Shown: piece after piece, positions 40,557-55,500 of the stretch | Position numbering within the stretch: the first letter of the stretch is position 1 | How the letters are laid out: the number at the start of each line of letters is the position of its first letter | NCBI GenBank assembly: GCA_017562135.1 | Contig: QEYB01001312.1 | Span: 1,550,001-1,614,000, forward strand | Length of the DNA: 64,000 nt | Source of the DNA: Dipylidium caninum | Lineage: Eukaryota; Platyhelminthes; Cestoda; Cyclophyllidea; Dipylidiidae | Reading direction: 5' to 3' | Made by a program: the position numbers and the translations under genes | Notes under the pieces: model-generated | What the model was told of the DNA's origin: nothing | Databases searched by the model: none | Seen by the model: only the letters and a program-made list of their open reading frames with translations

Positions 40557-43500
40557 CTGCAAGGCGAAAGGAGAAAAGATTGTTTCAATTAATGGTGCTC
40601 AGGAAACAGACGCCAAACATCACGTCGACATCAGCTAAAGCCCCATTTGCACGGACAGTGACGTCTGAAAGAAGCAAGTTAAGATCACTGCGTCGAGGGC
40701 TATATTGACGATGTTTGCCAGCTTGCGTCTACAAATGGCCCAACGCAGGTCTGACATTTAAAGTGAACGAAATTTAATAAATGGATCGCAAATTCTTGCC
40801 CCCTAGTAGGTGAGGCACCCCCACGTGTGGCCAATGCGACAATTGTGGATATTGAAAATTTTAAGATAATCAGATTTGAAGTGGCCAAAAACTCTAAAAC
40901 AAAAACACCAAAAATGGCAAGTGACTTCGTAACGGTGACCGAGCAAAAGCAAGGTTTACTCTCTAACCACGACTATGATGAAGAGTAGTTTGGCAACAAA
41001 AAAAAATAAGATTTTACCATGGTTTTGTTGGGCAAAAAATGGCAATCACTGGCAAGGCGATTTTAGCGCCCCATGGAGGGGAAAGAGAAGGATAGGGCAC
41101 AAAGGGCATTTTAACTGCTATACCCGTAGGGTGAGCACGTTTCCACGTATTTGGCGCGTTCTATTCACAAACAGCCGAATGCCTCTCCCAGGCCAAGCGA
41201 TGACCACAAACTCCGACGGCCCCCAAATTAGTGGGAAGACCGCGCCCGAGGGCTACTCGGGAAAGATAGCGCGAGAATCAACCTCTATGCTACACCGAGA
41301 TAGCCCAACTCAGTCACTTCGCTCGTATGGGGTACTTGCAGATGTGGCATCTAGTCTCGTCCAAAGTGGGGAAAAGGATGTGGCCTTAAGAATTGCTTGC
41401 CAAAATTGTGACCGTGTACCTACCAGGGGATGACAGTTCAGGTTAGACACAGGGAGTCATAAAAATCGGCTGGGTAATTTAACCTTGGGTCAATGCAGTC
41501 GCAGGTCGCGACAACCGCAAACTGTCAATACCTTGAGGTTTTTTCTAAAAATTCAGTCCCGGGAACAAGGCAGAGAAAATGGAGAATGGAGATTTAAAGT
41601 ATGTTTCATCATGGGAATACCGCACGGAGAACAAAAAAGGGTTATTTAAGACTGTTTGAGGAACTCTATAATATATTAGAGTCCTGGTAAAAAAAGTGGT
41701 AACAACCCATTTGGCTTCCTTAATTGTTTAGTATGGAGATTGCAATCTTGCTGCTTCTGCCGTCTATCCCGTCCTGCTACCGCAGGGATTTACGCTTCCG
41801 CACAGGAAATTTTCTCTAAGACAGGGTTTTTAGGTACGGAAAAAATTATTGACGGAACTAAGGGCCCAAACTACCGAATTCTTTCACAAAACTTTAGAAT
41901 CGGGAAGTGGAAAAGATACTTCAATTGACGTTTTGAAGCAAAAGTCCTCACTCATGGTCTCAGTCACATCCTAAATTCATACTTAAAAAGACTAAAATGG
42001 ACCGATGAAACCTATTCAGTAGTGCCTTGAGCCACTGTCTGCACTGCCGCCTTATTGAGGCTGAGAGGAAGGAATTTTGATAGTTAGGAGTGCGATAAAA
42101 TGATGGGGTGTGGGCGATCAGAAAAATGTTGTTTGACGAATTGAAAGGCTCTCCCAAATACATGCTGCTGCATCAGCACAGTGATGCTTTAGCTACGGGG
42201 ATGCAACATTCGGTTGTGTTCGGGGTAGGATTATGAAGGTGGTGGAGATAGACAAACTGAAGAAACTATGAGTCAATTAGCACGGAAGAAATGTTAAGAT
42301 GAAGGGGACCCATGAAACAGCGTTAAGCAAACATAACACAACACTTTCCAAGGGCATCATTAAAGATCAAAAGCGCACCCACTGTGCCGTTGAGTAGGTG
42401 TAACTTCCCTGTAAAAATCTATTTTTAAGTGTTGGCTACTGCACCAGACAGCGGTTACGTGGGAAATAACTTAATTCTGGGAATGAGTCCAGATACGTAG
42501 CAAGAGTGCCTCACTCAGGGGATGGGACTAGTTGCTGAAACTGCTTGGTATAAACTAAGGTCGTGTTAGAAAAAGTGCATACAGGGGAGAGCTTAATTTC
42601 CCCTTGGCTCTTTCAAACTGTCCAAGTTAATTAGCATTCGTATAGCATATAGAAAATTAAATCACCAACCATCGTTTAAACGTACCCCACCCTTCAAATC
42701 TCCACCGCATAACGAATAATTTGGCTGCTTTAAGTGTTATAATTTTGTAAGTTCAATGAAGACGGCTGAACTCCCACAAACACAACATTCGACTATCTTT
42801 TAAAGTGTTTCTCTCTTCGTCCAATTTCGACTAGCAATCCCTCAACCCTAACAGAATTTTGGTATCCGAGGGCATTTTGAAAGAGAGAAAGAGGGAGAGA
42901 GCAGTGATAAGATAGACCATCTAACTACTGCCTGAAATAGGAGATTCAAAAGAAGTTAAATTTTAACGCATGGATAAGAAACTCACGGTGTGGAAGAGGG
43001 CAAGCACCTTGTCACGAAATTCAGGGGAATCAAGGGGAGGAGGCATGGGTTGGTTGAATGGGTGCTGCTGAGACGGCAGCGACAGCGTTGGCGATGTGGG
43101 GTGCTGGTGGTTGTCGCCAAGAGCGTCATATGCTGCGGAGGGGGTAACAGCCTCCTCCCTCGGGGAGTCTGCGGAGCCATCGTCGGGAGGGACAGGAGGT
43201 GCCAACGGGAGATTTACAGCTATCGGGTCCGCTACACCCTCGGGTTCACCAAAAGACTGGAAGAAGAGAAGTTGGATGTTGAAACACAAGTGCTTAAAGC
43301 GGGTAGTGTTTGTCGGAAAGAGCTTTCATACACGACCATCAGGAGTTACATTAGCGATAATAGTAGTTTTAGTAGCGATGGTTACTGTGTTGACCATGCA
43401 GGCAGGTGAGAGAGGCAAAGGCAAAAGTTCTACCATCTTCGCAAATTATCCATTCATTCAAGCACAAAATGTAACCGCAAGAATGCGTTGACTACACATA

Positions 43501-46500
43501 TGCCGGCCGTTGTCCCCACTTTTCAGTCACGGATACGTTATATTTGTGGATGTCTGTTCAACCTGAATCCTAAGAGGCTCCGTTCACGACCCAAGATCGG
43601 CTCCAGTAACAATGACTCCGTTTTATACAAACAATACGGCCTTATTGCTACCAGATCTCTGTAACTGATGAATTTGACATTGATTCCATCTGGCGTGCGG
43701 GTAAATAGGAAAAAAAAACAAACAATGTCGACTACAAAGAAGGCCAACGGTGGGAGTATTAGGCACAATTGGTGAGGTCAACACAGCAAATGTTGAGTGC
43801 GAAGGGGTGAAATGATGCCTCAAAAAGTGGATAGGCGGGAGGAAACGCCAGGCACTCGAGCATCTACCCAGACATCCATCCAAAACGCCCGAAAAATGCT
43901 ACTCATCGCAGTTAGCCTGGTTCACGTAAAAAGCGGAGGAAAGCAAATATCACGTGGAATAAAGTCACGAAAGGTCCGCAATTTCGAGTTCTCGAAAGCA
44001 CGAAAAAACAAAGCGACAGAAATGTAATAAATTTTACAGCCTACGAATTAGGAAGATTTTGATGTGAGAGGTCATTGTGATCACAATGGCCACTTCTTAG
44101 AAGAGTGAAATAATTAAGGAAAAAGAAGGAAGTCCTTTGTATCCTTTACACCATTCTGCACCACTCATTACGCCCGGAAAAGGCTACAGCAATAACTGCC
44201 GATTTGCTATCACATAAACACACGAGATGTGAACTAGATTAAAAAACAGACGCCTGTAAAGGCTGTGTATTTGCCCCAAAGGGCGCACACCCTGCTGATC
44301 TTACTTCCATCCGCCTTTGATCCCCTAAACAATGATTTGGCCGTGGAAAGGGTGTTGAATATGTGAATAAAAAGTGAGGACAAAGGGAAGGCAACAACTA
44401 CCGGAAAGTCAAAAGCGAGTTCCTCTACCTACGGTTTCTAGTTTAATACAGACAAAAAGGAAACACGCACTCTGACAAGGGGAAACCCCTACCAGTGTAA
44501 GTAGATGAGAGTTTAGGGAGAATGTGTAATTCATACGGGGCAGTGACGGTTACTTTAATCGAGTACTTACCGAGCATTAGCTCTAAAAAGAGTGAAATCG
44601 GAGAGTGGTAAGTGGAAGGGCGGGAAGTGGGAAAAGAAGAGCCCCGTAATACGTGCATTTTGATCTAAGATAAGGAACTGGATGCCAGGGAAACTCGGTT
44701 ATAACCACACAAGTATTTTGAATCATTAAATCGGTTGTCGAGGACCACGTCAATGCTTGACACATTATTAACACCAGGCCTTCTTGTAACAATGGCCAAG
44801 AATTCACTTCTACCTCCTTCATCCCCAATTTGTTGCCTTTAGCTCGGGTTAGTAGATGATTTTGTAATAACTCAGAACGGTGCAGTAAAATTAAGATAAA
44901 AGGATAATCGAACAAAGTGTAGGGCTCGAATTTGTGCCTGAAGAATAACTTCAGTGGCGTATCAGCTTACCATAAACAACTTCGGCATATCCTTAGACGG
45001 ACACCATTGTGAATTAGGTTTAACGCTCGAATCCTCCCTGTGCTCCGTTGTCGGCAAGCACACATTATTAAAGACGAGAGTACCATGTTTTATTAAGGTA
45101 ATTAAACCCAGAGGTACGGTGATATCCATGTATCAGCTTTTCTAAAGAATTTGGTTACATCAATGCGAGTATGCCTACTTTGTCGTGGAACCTTCACCCA
45201 GGTTTGGGAAATGACATGCGAGACTCAAAATTATCCTTTCCGCTGCCCAAGATTTATGCACATAAAGTGGGTCTCGAATAGCAACCTACAGCACGAATGA
45301 TACGAGGCCATAATTCGGTAAAATGAAACACTGTCTTCTCCAGGCGTCAGCCCCTACTGGTTAATCAAAAAACCACAATTTCCTACTACTTCCCTAGTGT
45401 GTGAAAGTTTATTAAAATAGTTATTCAAGTCGTGTATTATTTACATATTTTGCTCGTGTTATTTGCTTGCACCAAAGTTCATTTACCGACAGGCCATTTA
45501 CTCCGAAGAACAGAGAACCGAATAGAATAAAATAACGCGATAAATGAGTTAGGAGAATGGAGGAAGAAAAAAATAACCTGATCAGTGGACTGTCGAGAGG
45601 AACTGGAGTGTAAGGAGGCCTGTGAGTTACGATGCATAGTTAAGCGGTTCTCGCCAACGGGTGGTTCGACGGCCAGGGAGAAATTGCCCGTGGAATAGCG
45701 GATGGTGCGACGCGACTGCGCCAGATCAATAAACTGGATGCGCACGTCCGGACCCTGATGGGCGAGGTGCTGGAAGTCTGAGGGTGCAGAAATGAGCCGG
45801 GAACCTGAGGGAGTGGCTCCGCTGGGGCCAGAGGTTCCCATCCCGCCACCACCCGCAACATTCGTATGATCCGATGTCCCTGCCTCCGATTGAGGGGCAA
45901 AGAGCGAACCGCGGGAGAAGTTAAAAAAACCTCGCGACTTCTATATGAGTGCAAAAAATTAAAGATAGTCAAGGGGAAGAAGACCATGCGGTTGAGCATA
46001 TTGTATTGCTGAATATAAGAATAAGTTATAATTTACGTTTTACGACCACCCATTTCGTACATGTTAAATGGAAATATATTCCTCCATCCGTTATTTAACG
46101 TGAGTTGCAGTTAGGATTCAAAACGACCAAATTACAAACTATCCAGCAAGTGACCAATGCTAATACTTTAAGGATCTATTTGAAATTTTCATGAAAACAC
46201 AAATGAAATAGCAAAACAGACATATAAAGCCCAATCAGATGAAAAGTGGGATAACGAAAAGTAAAAGTTTTATCAGTGACTGTGAAATTGCATTTAAATT
46301 CACAAGTCTAATTTTGTAAATCAAACGCGTGAGGGAACTAGAGTAACTGCAGCGAAATCAACGAGGCAAAACTCACTCCGAAAAAGGGAGGGAGGATCCC
46401 TAAACGTTTGAACATGAGCAGAGTCGTAAATGGTTCAATATTTAATCAAGTTAACCATTACTTTTACTGAAAAATGACTAGTATAAATGATGTACACGAG

Positions 46501-49500
46501 CAGTAAAGCATACCCGGGCTCTTGCACTAGCATCAAGCAGAGTGGTATTGTCTAAATCCAATTGTCTCTCTGTTCCACCGCCAAAACCCACACCAAGAGG
46601 TCCAATGAGGGGGGAGGTGAGGGGTGAGGTATTGGCCCTCAGTCGCTGTACTGAAGCGAACACTGATTGTCGAGGCGGCGGGAGGTAGACTAGAGAGGCA
46701 TTAAGGGTGCCGGTGCCGCCAATGGTATTAACGCTGTTACTGCTGCCTCCGTTGACGCCACTGCTGCCAAGCCCACTGTTTGCCGACTTGAAGAGGCTCT
46801 GACCACTTCCATGCCGACATAAGACACAGGTGACCATCAAAGGTGTTGAGAGGACGGAGACGACGTAACCCTGCCGCAGAGGCGATCCAGTGCGAAGTTT
46901 CCACGTCGAAGAGGAAGAGGCCTACTTCGGTGAAGACATAGAGGAAAGGTTGACGATAAGCAAAGCCACGAGGCAATGGCTTGGCCGGCCAGAAGAGGTA
47001 AACTTGGCGGGTCAATTGCCCCTGGATGTCCACATAGATCCCGCAATCTAGTAGAAGAAAGAGGAGTAGTTAAATGATGAACAATAGAATGCGACTGCTG
47101 ATGATGGGCCTTTAAGAGAACTTTATATCCTTTCCTTAAGCCAATAAATCGCCAGATAAGTGTGGCTGCTGCCCCTTCTAGTAATCATTTGTGCCAAGTA
47201 CATCCCCTAGCCAGCCGGTCACGAGGAGATGAGGTAACAACAACAATCAAAAAAGAGACAAAGCCAATTTAAAACAACAATTCGGAGCGTGTGACCGCGT
47301 TAATGCATGGAATGACAGTGAGTAAACATCGTGCTATGTGCCTCGCACGGACTCACACAATAACTGTTCAAGGCATGGAGGGTTGGCACATGTTTGCAAA
47401 GTACATTCAGAAAAAGCGATTAATTGCCTTACTTTCAAAGACCAGAAGAAATTCTTCGAAATTCACAGAGATGGCCAACTGCGCTGCAAAACTTTGCCGA
47501 CGGAACATCAATAAACTTGGATCCATACACGAGGGCTCCAAAAGAACTGAAAAGAAATACAAAAAAGGTCTAACGGACGGTCTTAGCACTGACAGCAAAT
47601 CATATTACCAGTGTTAACATTTCACCAGCCGAGTTTGATTTAGTTTGATGAAACGCACTAATATTTTACCATTACCACACTAATCTAAGATGAATAGCGC
47701 AGATAAGATCTCTTCAGTATGGCGATAAAGCGGCGTAAAGGAATATCCGAGTGAAGAGTATTCTTCAATGAGACGCACCATTAATGGCGCCCTTAGACCA
47801 GATGCTGTAGATGACGAATGCACTCTCGAAGCCGGCAGCAAGACAGTCGCCATCACGAACGAGAGAGATGGCTTGGAGATTCGAGGCCGAAGATGGCGGG
47901 GGGAGCTCAAGGAGGAGTCGATGCCGAGAGGCCTCGCGCACCACCTCATATACCCACAATCGGCCGCCACTGCCACTCGCCGCGCAGAGGAGGTAGGCGG
48001 TGCGGCCGCGCGACCAGCCATGCGTCAGCAGACAGACGCCCGACTTAGGGTCCGCTACCCGAATCTTTTCATAATTCATGCCCTCTATTGCGCCAGAGAG
48101 AATCAATCGCAAACGACGCTGTTTTTCTAGACGGTAGAAAGAAGAAATAGTAGATATACACCTTATTAATTTCCGGCAGGGATTATTTCGATTCATAGAT
48201 ATTTCTTTTGTTTGTGTCCATCCTCTTGTCATCTAACATACAACCATAGATAAACTATGGAAACTTTCGAGTGAAGTTCGGGATGAATGAGTGGAAGCAT
48301 TTCATTTAATGGCTCAGTCTAGAGGGCAGTAATTGGGCGGTAGGAGAAGAGAACATGTTAGATTAATCACCTTGCGGTTAGCTGTCAAGAGAAAAAGCAT
48401 TAAGGAACGATTGTGAAAAGAGTATAGGTGGGAAGCTAATTACAAAACTGGAATAAAGGCGGGAAAATGTTAAAGCAAAAGGCTTAACCAATCACAGAAA
48501 TAACAAAATCACCTCGCTAGAAATATGAAGCAAAAGCTTATGCAATAGAGAAAAGTTGGCTTTCATCGAGATCAAGATTTAATTCTGATCTCCTCAGACA
48601 TGGAAGTCTAGTTAGAAGGTAACGCTATCCAGGAGCAGGTGAATGAGAGCACAGGGATGGACAAACTCTGGGGTGGTGTCTCAAATATAGCGGGATAAAG
48701 TCTTCACAAGACAGGAAATCGAATTGGACAGAAGTGAAGAGCATAAGATTGCGACTTTATAAATTAACACTTTTGTCAAAACGATTAAAATATGGAATGG
48801 AAATGGAAGAACTGATGATGGATCAAAGGTGTATAGACAAGGTTAATTAGGAGCAATATAAGCACCGGAGAACTGGTGAATCTTGCCTACACTAAAGTGA
48901 CATGAGCAAACTGAGGCCCCCTAATACTCTGTCAAAATGTCGAGATTAATGTAATACTGCCATGAAATTGCGAAAAAGGAAAACCCATATAAAAACAATT
49001 CGAAGGGTAAAAAGAACCTTGAACAACAGCTACGAGTTGCAGTTCTTGCGGTAGTGCTTCCACCTGGTAGATAGGCTTCTTCTCTCCAACTCGCACGTAG
49101 TCTAAAAAAGAGGCGAAACGCTACCTAGGGGGTTTAATTATGAAAAAAGGAATCGGAGCCTTTGGCATTTTGGTGATCGAATGCTCTGATCGCATTAGGT
49201 ACAAAATATTAACATAATAGAAGGCCGATGCACATCGCCAAAAGGGTTCTTGGAACAGGCAGCAACGTCACGATGGGGTACACTTACGGTAAAGACTTTT
49301 GCCACAATAAGCGGCCGATGTTTAAAGGATACCGTTAAAACACTATTTAATGTGAACTGTGGTGTTGTTTAAGGAAAATACAGTTTTGAAATCGCTGCGA
49401 CTTGATTTTCAGTCGAAGCCAAATGCAAGAAAGTACAAGCCAGGCCGATTGCGGTTCGCACATTCGCAGAATAGATAGTTTCTCACGTTTTGGAGTAGGT

Positions 49501-52500
49501 ACGAGGACGGGAATAAAACGAATACATCAGCTAATCTATCAATCCTAGATGGGTGTTGGCCACGGATGTACGGGAACTTCTCATTTCGATTTATCAAGGA
49601 GGATTAGAAGTAGGCTCTTGCAGAAAGAGTGGCTTACTGTTGTAGCGCAGATCAACGGAGTACAATCCATCTTCGGTTCCCACCAAAATGCGATGCTCAT
49701 CTATGAGAGAGGGAAAAAATTATCCGCCTAGCAGTTACCTCTGTGTTTACACTCAAATAAAAATAAAATTGTTTTATTCGAGGAAAAAAATAAATTTCAG
49801 ACGTGTAAAGTAATGTGAGAATTTGGATGGCACAAGTCTGCCATTTTAAAGGCTTGATATACAGTCAATCAAGACTTTTTCAATAGTTTAACAAAAACGG
49901 TCTCCGAATGGCCGCTCCGGCAAAATCAACAACAGACAATCGCGCATCAGTCAAGGCGTTGTGCCGTTAAAAGTTCAAATGTCGGCGAATTTGATGTCCG
50001 GTGGGATCGAAGAAAGAGGAAATCATTAAAGTTTAGGATTGAAACAAGACTAAAATATTTTTGCATAACAAATACATCTCAGCTAATAATGACTTTTGTG
50101 TCAACACGGGACAGAAGTGGTTGGAGCGAAGGTATCCCAAGTCATATTTCTACAGTTTTAATGGAACAAACCTAAGGCATTGACGATAGCCCCCAACTTG
50201 ACACATCAACCGTAGGCCAAGAGACACGCCTGTAGCACAAGTAGGGGGGAATGTGGCCACCTTAAAGTGGGGATAAATTAAGCACGAGGCGAAAAACTAT
50301 CGTCAAGATACCGAAAAGCTGTGTCTCGCAATCACCAACCAGTTAGCCGCCGAGCAAAAACCACTCACTAATCCGTTGTGCGGAAAAAGGGAAAGCTAGA
50401 CAGCGGGTTCTGAGATTACTCGCACTTCGCACAGGCCTACTAATCTGAATCGTTTCGTCAACAAGACTCTTGTGTTACACTGCACATATGAGATGGTTGC
50501 GCTTAGACAAAACCCATTTCTTCGCAAGGTATCGAAGCAAAATGAGGATTGAAATGGGTAAGAAATACACAAAATCTGTTATTTGTATTCCAAAAGTAAT
50601 AAAATCCACTTCATAAGACTACGGTTTTCAGTAATTACAAACTCCTCTGCCTTCAGAGAGAATTGACATCGATATAGTTCAGCGACAAAACAGATACATG
50701 AATTAAGGAAATAAAGGACAAATACGACCTCAAATCAGCTTTTTAAGGGAAAAGAATCGGAAAAGTAACGTGGGTGTAAATTGAGACAGAGAGTACTCAC
50801 TCACCAAGAACACAAGCAGAGAGAATGTGCTTGATGAGAGGAAAAGAGGGCTCGGAGAGAAGGTGTAGCTGGAGACACTGAGAGTCGGGAGTGCGCGTGA
50901 AGTTTCGACTGACCAGACGGGAGCCATCATCCAGCGCGCTAAACCACCGTTCACATTCCTCAGAAGTATCAAAGAGCAGATACAACGGTACGGTGCCCGA
51001 ATAATTGTCCGGATCCACCTACAAATGATAAAGGGAAGTGTCATCCACTACTTTTAGTCCACATCTGAAAGGATACATGCACTTCATTAACAATTCTGTC
51101 TTTCACTTGTTCAGGTCATTTGAGACAAACAGTAGTACTTATTCAGGATATCTACAAGAATATGGGAGCTTTCCGGTTTCACAACGCCCAACGTTCAATG
51201 ATTGCAGTGTGATTAGCGCAGAGCCGTCTTTCCATTCATACCTCAAGGGCAACTTACAGTTGGCATCCTTATAGCAATGGATGGGCTATTTTGCTCACAA
51301 GTTTATAACTTCCCTGCTCCATAATTGCCTTGTTGCACAACTGCCATACCACTTCATGCCTACGAACTGTAAACGCATATGCAGCACCTGCCAGTTAGCG
51401 AGTGTTGATGGTAATGTGCACAAATATCAACTTCGGACACGGCGATGGCCGTGGGGAGGCCTGGCCGCAAGAATGGTCGGGAGATGGAGAGATTTGTTTA
51501 TTTTAGTTGAGGTGTTTGCTACTGCTTACTGTTGAAAAAAGTTTTAGGTAAACTAGGGACGGAGCAAAAATGTATCGCTCACATTAGCTGAAGCAGTCGC
51601 AGTAAGAAGAAAATAAGGCAGATTGGATCCAAGGGCAGAATATGGAATAACCAAAAAAAGTGTTTTAGGGTTGATGCAGCCATAAAAAAGTTGATGGTAA
51701 GTTAATACAGGCTATGAGCAAAACCAAGTCGAGTGGATAAAAAGAAAATAAATCATTTTTGGAGTTCCAGTTGAGAACCATATCAATTCAGTCTAACTTG
51801 GAAATAACAGAGGTATCGGATCGCGGGGAACGAGATAAAGCACGCCAATGTCAAACACATAGACGGCCTCGTTTTCTTCATGGCTAAGTTGTTCTGCTAT
51901 GATGTAAACCTCCTTGGGGCAAACAAAATTGTAAACGAGACAAAGAAGGATAACGTCTTTTCCTCTACCTTAAGGATATGCGGCACCTCATTGCGCTTGG
52001 CGTGGATCACATCGGCGTTGGAGACACGAGATATCGCAAATCCGGAGGCGTTGAGATCGACCACACAAGCGGGTGAATTTTTGTGGATATCATAAACAGT
52101 TTCGTAGGCGATTTGAGTGCTCCCGCCGTAGGGCAGAGTCCCGGAAAGTGCGGCGGTCGACCTCGGCGAAACTGCGCTACCACCGCCGACGTCGGCAGCT
52201 AAGGTTAATGTGCGCTGGTCGCGCGACATTTCCTTGCCTGACTGATAAACCGTTCGGGCTCGGCGTATTGGTGTGCACTGATTTAGCGAGACAAAATGAT
52301 GAGGAAGTGCTTCGAGTTAGATTAAATGAAGAACAAGTTGCTGGCGAAACTTTTGATTGGATGTTTACCAAGTGGATGACTTCGTGAGAGAACGGCAGCC
52401 CAAGTGTTTTCAAACAGTCTTTTAATTTACTGGTATGTTGTTAATAAGTCAGACGTTTGTGGTGCCTTAAAATATCCGACTGGATAAATGTATTACGGAA

Positions 52501-55500
52501 ATCCTACTGTCCTAGAGGCCAAACTACTTAAATAAAATAAGTTTACTCCATTGGAGCTGAATCGGGCTACCGCAATTGAGGTATTGTCAAGTGAGTAATT
52601 TTTTTAATGGAGTAAAAGTGAAAATAGTAAGAAATTTCAAACAAATAAGTAAGTTCCAAGGGAAAAACGTTGCACGTAAGGAAACGGTTACAAGAAAAGC
52701 ATAGCGAAAACCTGACTATCATCGCAGGCGTTTGGATAGCCCGTTTCGCGATTTCATCGTTTTTGGCCCAAGTAAAATAACGCGCACCGATACTGAAATT
52801 TGCCTGGCTGACAAAAATTAGGGAACATTCCCAAAATATATGGCATTTTGTAAAACCGGAACATCAGTTGAAAATTTCAGCGGCAGATAAACTTTGTCCA
52901 AAACATGATATTCCTTCTCTACTTCAATGACTGGCGATTCAGGGAACAAGAGTTTCAGATGACAAAGAGTGAACGGCTGTTACCGACGACCGACAAAAAA
53001 CGAACTGATTTCTCTATTGAAAGTGTTCAGTTAGACCGATCGAATCTTGCGCCGATTGATGGTGAAACTTGTAGAGGAACTCGAAATACGACTCTAGACA
53101 GACAGAATTTAGAGGTGGCTTTCAAGTAACTTCGGTTCTACAAAACACCTTTCGTGAGTACAGTTCAAGCGTCAAATTCAGGCATTTGACCGCGTAGAGA
53201 ATCTCATTACTTTGGCCGAAATTAAACCAAATGACCAAGGACCTCGATTTCGATAAAATTTTTATGTTCTTTGTGAGGTACGGACAACAGATAAGAACAA
53301 CCAAATTGCGCATTTCGAGGAAATGAGAAAATTGCCAAAAGTATCTTTTTGTAAAACCGCAATCTACAAGATGGTGCCAATTTAAATCCACGAAGCGCGC
53401 TTTTTTGCCAGGAATCAGCCTACAAAAGCACCAAAATAATTCACACTCTTACAAAGAGCTTGAGTTTCAAATGGCAACATGATACCGAAATGTAAGCACC
53501 TATTAATGTAATGATAAAAAAACTCGTGGTTACAAAACCATTCTCCAAAAAGGCACAATAATCATCGTAGCCGAATTCACGCAGACGAAGCCACCTTGGT
53601 CGGCGACACGACAGGTAGAACATTTATTACGATAACAGGGTTACGGGCGTTAATGAAGGAACAAAAAAATCACTTTAAAAGAAAGCTAAACAATTCGATG
53701 TAGTTTAACATAAACCACGCCTTTAATAGGCCAAGGTGGGGATTACAACACTCTGTATACAATATGTGACTACATCAACTGACTGAGTAAATTATAGTCC
53801 CCTGCAATTTTTAAGCCTCATAAGGGAGGAGGAGTTATTGGTAGCGGAGTAGGCTCCAAAAACATGAATGCACGCGCAATTTTCAGAGAATTCTACAGAC
53901 TGTCTCGTCGGGAGGAAATGGGTGTATTTTAAGTGATTCAACCTTATAGACACGAACAAATCAAGTCTATATGCAGAAAATATGAAGAATAAAGCGAGAA
54001 TTGGTTCAAATCTCGATGTGGTCTAGTAAAGAAACGGGCTGCAAGTAACGTAAAATGAGAACTCTACATTGTGAGAGACCCGGGTCATTGGGTGAATGAC
54101 CGACAGCGGAGTGGAAGCAAATGGAGGTAGGGTGACGACTATCGAGGCCCCAAAACGACCTTATTCATAGGATAGGAAATCCTACCCCGAGGGCGGATTA
54201 GTGCATACCAGTATTTCTCCATCTTTGCCTTTCAAAGAAAAAAATTATTCTTGCTCCGGGACCTTATTAACATCATCGACGCTGCCGTATTTTAGTTAAT
54301 TTCTTTAAAACGGATAAAAAAGGGTACTCGATGCGAACCATATGTCCTATTCTATGAAAATTGTGATAGTTTAACCGCCATAGTTACTTCAAGGTAACGG
54401 ATAATAAGCAATTTCACAATGACTGAGATGGGTTTAACAAAATCCGCTCTAGAGCCTGAAACAACACTACAGAAAAACTCCTAGATTGTTTAAAAAAGCA
54501 GCCAGGGCTTCTGCCACAAAAAAAGTTCAGCCGTCTCCTAGCGCCCAATTTCCAACATTTGTGCTTTTTAGAATCTTGGCTCCATTGTTCGAAAAATACA
54601 TTAACTGTGGAGCAGCAGTAGAAGCCTTTACATAGGGCTCGCCACACCGGGTAAAAAGAGCTCGGCCCAACTAAATGAACGCAACAGTGCACTGTTCGAA
54701 GAGATAAGGTCTCCCATGAATGAGCGCATGAACAAATCACCGCGATCGTACAACAATAGCCGACGAGAGGCCAGGTTAATCAAATACACGAGGCAGGTAT
54801 AATCGCCAATAGCGCTGCTTGTGTATATATCTTTTTCCGGCACACAAAAGGCACCGAGGAGCGAATACTCACATATTTGCGTACACAAGCAGACATGGGT
54901 GGGGGTTGTAGAGCGCGAACGACCACTGTGCCACTAACTCGCCACAGGCGTCAGAGTATTAATCACGGAGGCAGATTTTGCGTTCACATGTCTGCACCGT
55001 CAAATGGACAGGACTGGGTTCCTTACTTCAACCGCAAATCACCTTTGGTCAAAGTGAGGGAGCAAGAGGAGTGACAATTACTCACATGGTAAATGAAGAG
55101 CCGCATATCACAGAGGAAAGCGTATTGTTGAACCCAGCCCCGCTTGATATCCCCCTTGGGAGTCTGCAAATTGTGAGAAAGTTAAGAGTTAACAATAAAG
55201 TGTAACATTTTGAGATGGATAAAGTAAATATGATTCGGTGTAAAATATTGTGTATGTGTGAAGATATTTTACATCGTGTGGCTAACACTTGTGGGCGAGG
55301 TTAAAAGAGGTAGGAGAGGAAGAGGACACCTTATACCGAGATAAATAGGAAATCTAGTAATTTCTGACTTATTGGTAAAATGATCTTTTTTGCGACAAAA
55401 AATTGTAGTGTTGGAAGCGACCACCCCTCAAAAGTAACTAACCTTCACAGGCCCCTCGAGAATGATGCCAAGACCGCACGCAACACCCGCGTCTAAAATG

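Noticed and set aside
40975..41433. 152-codon plus-strand open frame within an MRCK intron, considered as a nested gene.
   Set aside because: No recognisable domain, no splice context, and basic low-information composition typical of chance frames.
46810..46838. 29-nt gt...ag segment as an intron in MRCK exon 13.
   Set aside because: Removing 29 nt puts the downstream linker in a third, closed frame; only lengths leaving remainder one on division by three fit.
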